Source: Sapria himalayana (lineage: Eukaryota; Streptophyta; Magnoliopsida; Malpighiales; Rafflesiaceae). From it: 64,000 bases of DNA. Positions within the stretch are counted from its first letter, which is position 1. Each line of letters opens with the position of its first letter. The DNA is taken from NCBI GenBank assembly GCA_029783825.1, contig JAREIK010002261.1:184157-248156 (forward strand), given 5' to 3'. A program made the translations under genes and the position numbers. Under the pieces are notes generated by a model, which saw only the letters and a program-made list of their open reading frames with translations, had not been told where the DNA came from and did no database searches. This document shows, one piece after another, positions 40,211 through 49,531 of the stretch.

Positions 40211-42888
40211 TTGTTTTTTTTATCTGCTAGTCTATCAGTCTATCTATTATATAACTTTCTCTCTATCTATCTTTCTATATATATATATATCTATCAATTT
40301 ATCTATCTAATTAGTTGTCTATCTATCTATTTGTTAATATATCTGTCTATCTATATATCTACTTTTCTATATTTAAATCTATTTATCTGCTAGTATATTA
40401 TTGTCTATCTATCTATATATCATTCTATCCGTCTTTTGTCTATCTATCTATTTGTTTATCTATCAATCTTTCTATCTATCTGTCTATTTTTCTATCTATC
40501 TATCTATCTATCTATTGTTATATATCAATCTTTCTATCTGTCTATCTATTTGTTTGTCTATCTATCTATCTATCTATCAATTTATAACTATCTGTATCTC
40601 TCTTTCTATCATCTTTCTATCTATCTATCTATCTGTCTATCTATGTTATACTATCTTTTTTTTCTATACATGTGTGTCTATATATTTGTCTCTATATGTC
40701 TGTCTTTATCTATCTATCTATTTTTCTATCTATCTATCTATCTATCTATCTATTTATCTTTCTATCAATAGGACTATCAATTTGTCAATCCATCAGAATA
40801 TGTCTTTATATGTGTATAACTATCTGTCAATATTTGTATATCTATCTATCTTTTATAGTCTATCTATCTTTCTACTTATCTATCTATGTGTCTATCTCAT
40901 TATCTATCTATATCTATTGATATATCTATCTATTTATATATGTATTTATATATCTATCTATCTATCTACCCATCTGTGTATCTATCTATCTATCTATATT
41001 TTTATTGACTATCAATCAATTAATCTATAAATCTATCAATATATCAATCTCTCTATCTGTTTTTCTATGTGTCTATTTATTTTTCTATCTATCCATCCAT
41101 TTATCTATCAATCTACATATAATATCATCTATCTATCCATCTCTCTAAATACTATCTATCACTTATCAATCCATCTTTCTATCTGTATATCTATCTATAT
41201 ATCTATCATCTATCTCTAAGTCTATATGTCTATTTATCTATCCATTTATCTATCCATATATCTATCAAATATATATATGTCTTTATATGACTTTCTATCC
41301 ATCTATTTTTTTATTTCAATGTCTTTCTATTTGTCTTAGAATATGTGAGACTATTTGTTGTTCTATCTATTTTCTATCTATCATTCTATGTGTTTATGTA
41401 TCTATATACTATCTATCTTTCTATTTCTGATATATATATATCATTCATCTATCTAGATTCTATCTATTTATCTATTTGTCTATCTATCTATTTTTCTTCT
41501 ATCTTTATATACTATCCATTTACTATTTGAATTTCTATGTCTAACTGTATGTCTATCTATCTCTCTTTTTTTATATCTATCTTTCTATCTATGTGTCTAT
41601 CTATCTATCTATTTTTTTTCTCTGATTCTTTTTTCTATCTCTCTATCTATCTATCAATTTGTCTATCTATCTCTCTATCTATTTGTCTTTCTACCTATTA
41701 TATTCTATCTATATCTATCGTCTATCTATCTATATCTATATATATCTATATATATATATATCAATTATTATATATTTGTCTATCAATCTATCTATATATC
41801 TATTTATTTATGTATTTATATATCTATCGGAATCTATATATCCATCTTTTTATCCATCTATTTATATATCGGTCTATCCATTTCTATCTATATAACTTTC
41901 TATTTGTCATCTATCGTCTATATATCAAACTATCTATTCATCCATCTATGCATCTATCATGTATCTATCTATCAATCTTTCAATGTCTCTGTATTTGTAT
42001 ACTTGTCTATCTATCTTTTTATAGACTCTTTATTTGCATGTGTATTATATTTATCTTTCTATCTATCTATATATCTACATGTGATCAGTTGTTTATCTAT
42101 CTATCTATCCATTGGTCTATCTATCTATCCATTGGTCTATCTATATATCTAATAATCTATTTGTATGTCAATATACGTCTATTTGTCTTTCTATCCGTGT
42201 ATATATCTATCTATTTATCATTCGATATATTTGTCTATCTATCTGACTCTCTATCTGCCTATCTATCTGTCTATCTATCTATTGTATATATTTGTCTATA
42301 TGTCATTCTGTCTAATTGTCTAATTGTCAATCTAATCTATCTGTTTATCTATCTGTTTGTCTAACTATCTGTGTATATGTTGCCTATCTATCTATCAGTC
42401 TATCTATATATTTGTCTATCTTTCTCTTTATCAGTGTGTCTATATATGTATATATCTTCTATCTCACTGTTGTATATCTATCTGTCTATCTATCTTTCTA
42501 TTCTACATTATATATCTATATATCTATACTGACTCTATATTTGTCTATCTATATCTATCTATCTATTATCTATCGATCTATCTTTCTAACTATCTATATA
42601 TTCTCTTTCTAAATATCTATCTATCAAACCATGTATTTATCTATCTATGTAGCTTTCTATTTTTTAGTCTATTTATATGTCTATCATTTGTTTGTCTATC
42701 TATCTATCTTATGTCTTTATAATTGTATATATATCTGTCTATCTATTTATATATCTACCTATATATCTATGTGTTGATCTGTAAATATATCAATCTGTCT
42801 ATCTTTCTATTTGGCTTTCTATTTGTCTATCTATCTATCCATCTATCTTTATCTATCTATATCTCACTAATTTTTCTACTTATATGTG

Positions 42889-42925
<37 letters not shown>
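42889..42925. repeat. Compound (GT)n(AT)n microsatellite
   Basis: About ten GT repeats pass into about eight AT repeats, then the TATC array resumes. Confidence 0.9.
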
Positions 42926-43246
42926 ATATCTGTCTATCTTTTAATCAATTTGTTGATCTATCTATTTATCTATATATATAAACTTACTATCTATTCTATC
43001 TATATCTATCTATCTATTATCTATCAATCAATCTGTCTTTTTACAATTTATTTGCTATCTATCTATCAATATATCTGTATATCAATCAATCTATCTATCT
43101 AATAATCAATCTGTCTTTGTCTCTGTGTATCAATCTGTCTATCAATTGTCATTAACTATCTATAAATCTATTTATTAATATGTCTATCAAGTTATATATC
43201 AAACTATCTATTAAACTCTATCAAATAATAAATATATATATATATA

Positions 43247-43283
<37 letters not shown>

Positions 43284-44747
43284 ATCTGTATATCTGTATG
43301 TTATCTATCCATCTAACTATATATTTTTATATTTTTTAATCTTCTATTTATCAATCTGTCTATTTATACGTCTATCTTTCTATATATTCTATCCATCAAT
43401 ATATCTTTCTTCTATCTATCTATCTGTCTAACTATCTGTATCTATCTATATATCTATCTGTCTAACTACCTATAAATCTAGCTATATAGCTATCTTTCAA
43501 TCTAGTTTTCTAAAATTTGTAAACCTATTTGTCTATCTATATATCTATCTGTATGTTTGTGTCTATATATATTTGTCTAACTTTCATTCTAACTAATTTT
43601 CTAACTATCTATCTATCTAGCTATGTATCTATATGACTTTCTATTGTTATCTATCTATCTATCTATCTAATTGTATATTGATCTATATAGTTGTGTCTAT
43701 CTTACTATATTTATCTATGTTACTAACTACTATCTAATATCTATCTTCTTTCTTTCTATCTAAACTAACTAACTAACTATCTATTATCTATCTATTTATC
43801 TATCTATCTATATATTATTATTTATATTTATATATATATATATATCTACATCTATATATCTATGTGTCTAGTTATTTGTCGCTCTCTATCTATCTATTTA
43901 TTTGTCTATCTCTATGTCTTTCTAGTCATCTATATGTTTATATCTATTTATCTATCTATCAATTATCTATCCGATATCATCCATCTATCTATCCACATAT
44001 ATATTCATTTATCTATCTGGATATCTATCTATATATCAATCAATCTATCTAAAGTCTGTCTATATATGTGTTTATCTATGTGTCTAACTATTATATATGT
44101 TTATATATATATATATATATTTCTATCTATCTATTTATAAGTCTATCTATCTATCTAACTATTTGTCTATATATCTATATTTTGTTTATATATCTATATA
44201 TCTATCTATATACCTATCTATATTTAAATCTATCTGTGTATATTATATATCTATCTATCAATTTATCTGTCTATTTGTCTATCTATCTATTTGTTTATCT
44301 ATCAATCTTTCTGTCTGTCTGTCTATTTGTCTATCTATCTAACTATCTGTCTATATATCTTTCTATTTATCTATCTTTATGTGTGTCTATCTATTTTTCT
44401 ATCTATATATATGTGTGTCTATATATTTGTCTGTCTATATGTCTGTCTATTTATCTATCTATCTGTTTTTCTATCTATCTGTCTGTCTGTCTATCTATAT
44501 ACAATATGACTATCTAATTGTCAATCTATCTGCCAATATGTCTTATATGTGTCTATCTATATGTCTATCTATTTATCTATTTATTTATCTCCTATCTGTC
44601 TAGCTATCTGTCTCCCTATCTCTCTATCTATCTATGAGTCTATCTATCTATTTTCCTATCTATAAATCTATCTATATGTCTATCTATTTCTTTATCTATA
44701 TATCTATATATCTATCTATCTATCAATCTATCTACTCATCTGTGTAT

Positions 44748-45165
44748 CACTACAATAAAAATCCCATTTATCTAGGACAAATTCCCTAGCTAAATGGGCA
44801 TTTTCCATCGCTAAAAGGATATAATGATGGAATACCGACGAATCAGTTCCCTATCTAAAGTGCTTCTTGCTAAAATTTAGCTATGGAAATTTTCCCTGGC
44901 TAAATATATAGCGATGGAAAAATTTTTGTTGAAATAGATAGATTTCCTAGCTAAATTAGCAAGGTAAATGAGAATTTCCGTCTCTAAATGAAAATAACGA
45001 CGGATTATTCCCTAGCTAAAGTGCTTGTCTATAAATTTTAATGACGGATAAAGTCTCTAGCTAAATAAATGCGACATGAAATCCGTCGCTAATTATAATA
45101 TTTCCCTAGCTAAATTAGCAAGGGATTTTTCCCTTGCTAAATTTTCCCTAGCTATTTTACTTTCA
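44748..45165 (+). mobile_element. Left end of a second CACTA family, with CCCTAGCTAA subterminal motifs
   Basis: The terminus CACTACAATAAAAATC begins at 44748, right after the last TATC units (TAT precedes it). About 400 bp follow with at least eight copies of the motif (T)CCCTAGCTAAA, plus GCGATGGA/GACGGA motifs. These are typical of the repeated protein-binding sites near En/Spm ends. The same motifs make up the array at 59248-60660 and the short element at 54944-55009, so all three belong to one family. This family differs from the element at 18181, which uses TGACATT motifs. I find no matching right end for this copy with its own subterminal repeats, so it is probably truncated. Confidence 0.75.
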
Positions 45166-45204
45166 AAAATAATTTCAGAATTTAATTTATATTAAAATTT
45201 TTTA

Positions 45205-46349
45205 ATCAAATAATATAATATTTTATATCAAATTGAATAAAAATTAAAACTATAAATATTTATAATAAACAAAAAATTTAATCATTTAATATTTTATTCT
45301 AATTCAATATTTTACATAATTGAAACAAAAAAATAACAAAATTTAATTTTATCTTATTCATCAATGTATCTACCGACAGTGCATAAAGTATAATATATTC
45401 ATTCATTGACTTTGCTTTCTCTCTCTCCTCCTATGATCATCATTTTTCTACTACGACAAAGTTGTATGAGTCACGGTACGTGATGTCTAGTGAAAAATTC
45501 CATCACTTATAAAAGTTTTGTATAAGATACAATGCGATATTATATTTGTGAAAAATTTAAACCACTCAGTCAAATTAAAAAAAAGTTATGTTTTGATACA
45601 TATATAATCTTGCAGTATATATGTAAATATATACTAGCATTTCACTCTTACATATATTACTGTAGTATATGTACATAAAAACAATAGTATTATGTGTACA
45701 TATAAACTGAGTACAAATATACTTAGTATATATGTACATAAAATACTGCAATATTATATGTACATATATACTAACTTTATTTGTACGTATATACCTCATT
45801 TGGTGCTGTTGCTATTGCTCTCGCTACCTATCGTGCTACTACTGCCATTGTCGCTGTCATTGCCAATACCACTGCTATTTTCGCCACTGCCTCTACTACC
45901 GCTGCTGCCACCGGTGCCACCGCTACCGCTACCACTGCTTCCGCTGCTACCGCCGCTAGCCGCTTGTTGCTACCACTACTATCCTTTGCTGGGTCTGCAA
46001 TGGCTGCCCCCGCTTCTGGTGCTACCACTTCAGCCGCAGCTACCACTTCCGCTGATCCCTCCGCTGCTACCCCACCGCCGTTGATGCCGCCGCTGCTGCT
46101 AATGCCGCTACTGCTGCCGCTGCTTCCGGTGCTGCCGGTGCTTCTGGTATAACCGCTGCTTTAACCACTGCCGCTGCCTCCGATGACATCACTCCCACCA
46201 CTACCACTCTCGCCGCTGCCACTCCCACCACCACTGTTGTCGTAGTTCTAGTCCCCATTGCTACTGCCGCCACCACTACCGCCACTGCCACCACTTTTGC
46301 CGTTGCCGCTTCCACTGCCGCTGCTGCCGTCGCTGCTATTACTGCTGAT
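45205..46349. repeat. Tandem duplication, copy A (AT-rich lead plus GC-rich triplet block)
   Basis: Landmarks GTGCATAAAGTATAAT (about 45380) and ATGTTTTGAT (about 45590) recur about 1.3 kb to the right in copy B. The unit runs from AT-rich sequence through a CT-rich stretch and a series of TATGTACATATA-type palindromes (45600-45790) into a triplet block of CTGCC/ACC/GCT units at about 45801-46349. The triplet block is stop-poor on both strands and gives Ala/Thr/Val/Pro-rich frames. I take these as low-complexity artefacts. Confidence 0.8.
45801..46349. repeat. GC-rich imperfect triplet array (GCT/GCC/ACC/ACT), copy A
   Basis: About 550 bp made almost only of GCN, ACN and CTN-type triplets (for example CCGCTGCTACCGCCGCT), standing out sharply from AT-rich flanks. 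Frames on both strands are open (poly-Ala/Val on minus, Ala/Thr/Pro on plus). This follows from the triplet composition and is not evidence of a gene. Copy B's block is about half as long, so the block has expanded or contracted since duplication. Confidence 0.85.
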
Positions 46350-46507
46350 AATAGGTTTTTACATATCTATAATAGGTTAAAACTCTACCGAAAAAATTCG
46401 GAGCCACACAAACATTTTCACATATATATAAAAATAGTTATTATAGACATGAACAAACAAAAATTAAAGTTGATTGTCATACAGCTTAAACTAAAATTTA
46501 ATTAAAT
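46350..46507. other. Short AT-rich spacer between duplicated units
   Basis: AT-rich, with ATAGGTTTTTACATATCTATAATAGG direct repeat-like wording at its left edge. No gene seen. Confidence 0.5.
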
Positions 46508-47318
46508 AATTTAATATTTGTATCTTAAATTTAATAAAAATACAAACTATAAATGAAAATTTTAAATTCAACAAAAAAATTCATTTAATAACTTATTCTA
46601 ATACAATAATTTCAATAAACAAACAAAAAAAATATCAAAAATTATATTACATCTTATTAATCAATATATCTGCCGATTGTGCATAAAGTATAATCTATCA
46701 ATGCATTGGTGTTTCTTTCTCTCCCTCAGCTCCTCTGATCGCCAACTTTCCACTACTAAAAAGCTATCCGAGTCATGGTGCTTCATGTTTGTTAAAAAAT
46801 CCCTTCACGTATACAAGCTTCATATGGGAAACAATGCGGTACCAAATCTATAAGAAATTTAAACCTCTAAATCAAATCAAAATACATTAAAAAAACTATG
46901 TTTTGATTAATATATATTACTACAGTAAATATGTACATATATATTAGCATTTCACTCGTACATATATTACTGCAGAATATACGTACATATACATATAACG
47001 AAATTATATGTACATATATACTAACTATATACATACGTATATGCCACATATGTTGCCATTCCTACTGCTCCTGTTGTCGATACCGCCCCTGCTACTACTG
47101 CCGCCGCTACGATCACTGATGCTACTGCTACCAATGCCACTACTATAGTCGCCACTACTTCTGCTACCGTGGTTGCCGCCAATGCTGTCGATGCTACCAC
47201 CGCTGCTGTCACTGCTGCCGCCATTGGCCGCTGTAGTGGCTACCATCACTGCCCCCATGATGGTGCTGCCACTGCAGTGGCTACGGTTCTGCCCACCTGC
47301 TGGTGCTGCCACTGCCGG
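46508..47318. repeat. Tandem duplication, copy B
   Basis: This corresponds to copy A in order: the AT-rich lead, GTGCATAAAGTATAAT at about 46680, ATGTTTTGAT at about 46900, TATGTACATATA palindromes (46920-47040) and a GC-rich triplet block (about 47049-47318, about 270 bp). The shared landmarks are offset by about 1,300 bp. The copies differ at many sites, so the duplication is old. Confidence 0.8.
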
Positions 47319-47521
47319 AATATTTTTCCTGTAATGGGAAAAATATTTAAAAGGCTATGAAGCCATTTTCTAGTTGTCATGCTGCAAATGGATGATTGAC
47401 CGAATTTTGATTAAAGAAAGTTACATGCAATATAAAATGACATAATAATAAAATTTTCCCCCATAAGTCATAAGAAAAAGGAAGGACTGACATGCACATT
47501 TTAGTTCATTACCACGGGAGC
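47319..47521. other. AT-rich sequence with a short inverted repeat
   Basis: GGAATATTTTTCCTGTAATG followed by GGGAAAAATATT near 47320-47350 forms a short hairpin. No gene seen. Confidence 0.4.
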
Positions 47522-47678
47522 TTATTGCAATCGAGGAGCACCAACTTGATCAGAGAAGAGCCGTAGCTTTGAGTTAGTTTCCAAGTTGAAACTAGCAGAT
47601 GATGCATTTTCACAATCAAACAACCTATTTTGTTTCACATCAGCAGGGTGCACATCAATTGCTCTCAATAGTTTTTTC
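47522..47678 (-). pseudogene. Unidentified terminal-exon-like fragment
   Basis: On the minus strand a strong pyrimidine tract (TTTTTTTTTCTCGTAG) ends at 47679. An open frame of about 52 codons then runs to TAA at 47522-47524. It contains KKLLRAIDVHPADVKQNRLF followed by DCENASSASFNLETNSKLRL and a short tail. The codon-like composition and acceptor suggest a last coding exon. I do not recognise the protein. The MED8 fragment lies 650 bp upstream on the same strand, so both could come from one captured region or from two genes. Confidence 0.4.
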
Positions 47679-48085
47679 CTACGAGAAAAAAAAAGATAAC
47701 ACTGAAGCTTAAGATTGAATCAATGAACATATACATACACTATTCAAGTTATTTAATGTGTGGACGAACAAAACCTCCAGCTATCCGCTATGACATTAGG
47801 ACAGTTTTAGATCTGGATAATCCTATTTGTGTAGAAGCCATTTCCATATTGAACCAGACATCTGCGTTGAACCAGCTTTGTGCACAAATAGAGCAAACAA
47901 CTAAAATGAACTCATCTTAGAGTTATATCTATTGGCTTTAGTCCTCAAACAATTGCTACAATTAGTAATAGTCAATTCTAAAACATTTTTTTCTTCAACA
48001 TTTTGGTTATTCATGGTTGTAGAATGTATTTCAATTGCATCTTTAAACTTACAACACCCACTCCAATCATCCAGTATTTTCTTTC
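47679..48085. other. Non-coding sequence between two minus-strand gene fragments
   Basis: Intron-like AT-rich sequence. Short frames occur on both strands, but no domain or further MED8 exon is recognised. Confidence 0.45.
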
Positions 48086-48331
48086 TTAGAGTTGGTGTTT
48101 GTGCATCTGAATATGCATTAAAGAGGGACTATTAGGTTGAGAAAAAATTGTTTTTTTTCGGGAGTAAGCATCGAAGCCTTCTAGAATATGACTGATTGCT
48201 TTGTAAAGGCTGTTGGTTCTAGACTTCACTCCCTCCAAGTTGAGTTGCAGTAGTATAGCCTGGTTGAGCTTCTCTGTGGCAGCATCTTGCTGGAGGTTTT
48301 GCTGCTGCTGCTCTGGCAAGCCAACTTCCAT
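48086..48331 (-). pseudogene. MED8: Mediator complex subunit 8 (MED8) first-exon fragment
   Basis: From the ATG at 48331 the minus strand encodes MEVGLPEQQQQNLQQDAATE, then KLNQAILLQLNLEGVKSRTN and SLYKAISHILEGFDAYSR. From memory this matches the N-terminus of plant MED8: a Gln-rich start, then a LNxAxxxQLNLExVKxRxxSLYKAIxxILExFDAYxR helix block. MED8 sits in the Mediator head module linking transcription factors to RNA polymerase II. After residue 58 the similarity stops and about 23 unrelated residues run to a stop at 48086. I find no exon for the rest of the roughly 500-residue protein. The poly-A/T stretch at the break (48148-48158) may mark where the sequence was truncated. Confidence 0.7.
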
Positions 48332-48712
48332 TGTGTGAGTTGTTGTGCCTACTATAAAACAAATGAAAATGTAATGCATGTGCTATTTACATTCAATTTT
48401 GTAGAGAATATAATACATTAACAAAGGTGAAGCACATAAGAATCTTGCATGAACTCACCTACTTGATTCTCGATTCTCACTTTGGTCGCGCAATGCAGTG
48501 CTCCGAAAATCAGAATTATTTTTTTGATATAATTTTGATCAAGGAAACACTGTAAAAAACCATTTGTTTCTAAAAAAGCATTTAATGATTTAGTGTAGAA
48601 GCTCCAAAAATAATCTCAATCAGTTCTGTCATGATTGAAGCTTGATGAGTCCTGTGGCTAAAAACCTAGATGGTCGATACTGGTTCGGAAGAAATGATTT
48701 GAGAGAGCAAGT

Positions 48713-48743
<31 letters not shown>

Positions 48744-49325
48744 ATATATGAGAGCGAGGCGGCCAAGTAATTCCCTGGCATTTTTGCTAAAACTATCCAT
48801 GGCTACCATCCAAGCTCTCTGTTCACTGCAGGCATTCTCAAGCACTACGTTGATGGTTGAACAAGACATGGAATGAAAAAAAAACATAATAATAATTGTT
48901 TTTTGTGGGAGAGGAATATTACGGCATAATTTCTCTATTTGGGAGTGCGAGGTTGCTTACACAGGAGAACTAAAACTTGGTCAGATTTTGAAGCATTTCA
49001 CCCTTTGTTTCTCCTCCTTCAATCTCGTAAGAATCTAACTAGCCCATATTTCCATCATATTGGCTGATTCACATTCTTTCTCTACTACCTGCCACATACA
49101 CAAATTCGACAACAAAATCTGGAATGGACACATACAAGCAATATGAGTAATGAGGGAATAGAAAAACAAGCCTACGTGTTGCAACAGTACTGGTGAATGA
49201 AGTATAAGCAATCAAATTCAAGCAAAATCAGTTCCTCCAATTCACTTTTGTATTTTCACTAGCTAAATTGTCCAAAAGCTGAGAAAAAACGAATAAATGG
49301 AAAGATCAACAACATACACAACATT
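48332..49325. other. 5' region of the MED8 fragment and unknown sequence
   Basis: On the minus strand this is upstream of the MED8 start and may include its old 5' UTR, intron or promoter. It contains a (GA)n microsatellite at about 48709-48740. A minus-strand frame (48666-48887) reads through that repeat and is not recognised. No other gene seen. Confidence 0.45.
48709..48740. repeat. (GA)n microsatellite
   Basis: Uninterrupted GA repeats, about 14 units, preceded by GTGAGAGAGA. CT/GA runs are common in plant 5' leaders and promoters, which fits the position upstream of the MED8 fragment on the minus strand. Confidence 0.9.
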
Positions 49326-49531
49326 AAATATTTACCCTTCTCATAAGGGAGCTGGCTGGTGAAGACTCTCAGGCAATGATCGGGAGGTCACGAGTTCAAG
49401 TCTCACCAGGGGAGGGTACTGGGGAATTCTTACCTGCTCGGTTCTCCGGGGCCCAAGGGGATGTAGGGGCCCACGTAAGTGGACTCTGAACCTCTTGGTT
49501 ATCCAAAAAAAAAACAAAAAAAAAATATTTA
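49326..49531 (+). mobile_element. tRNA-derived SINE with 9-bp target duplications
   Basis: A 9-bp direct repeat AAATATTTA flanks the element (49326-49334 and 49523-49531). The body (49335 to about 49522, about 190 bp) is much less AT-rich than its surroundings. It holds a box A-like GCTGGCTGGTGAAG at about 49351 and a box B-like GAGTTCAAGTCTC at about 49391, spaced about 40 bp as in RNA polymerase III promoters. It ends in an A-rich tail of about 20 bp with one C. No protein is encoded. The minus-strand frame crossing it is accidental. The target duplications look intact, suggesting a fairly recent insertion. Confidence 0.75.

Larger units (their letters stand above)
29046..44747. repeat. Degenerate TATC/GATA tetranucleotide array, block 2
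   Basis: About 15.7 kb with the same orientation and variant classes as block 1. It begins directly after one CACTA end and stops directly before another. Compound dinucleotide tracts occur at 30417-30456 (GT), 34944-34985, 36989-37026 (TA) and 42889-42925 (GT then AT). From about 36200 onward phase breaks such as TATTGTC and TATTATC seem more frequent than in block 1. A GTTTATTT-rich patch lies at about 40090-40210. The longest plus-strand frame (41537-42364, 275 codons) is pure repeat translation and not a gene. Confidence 0.97.

Noticed and set aside
29137..44603. Similar repeat frames in array block 2, up to 275 codons (41537-42364)
   Set aside because: Same artefact of a stop-free tetranucleotide. 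The composition follows the array exactly.
1..44747. CRISPR array or phage-type repeat array
   Set aside because: The repeats are degenerate tetranucleotides with no spacers of constant length, and the DNA is from a plant nucleus.
45692..46315. Ala/Thr/Pro- and Ala/Val-rich frames on both strands over the triplet block
   Set aside because: They are open on both strands because of GCN/ACN triplet composition. No domain or conserved start is shared by copies A and B.
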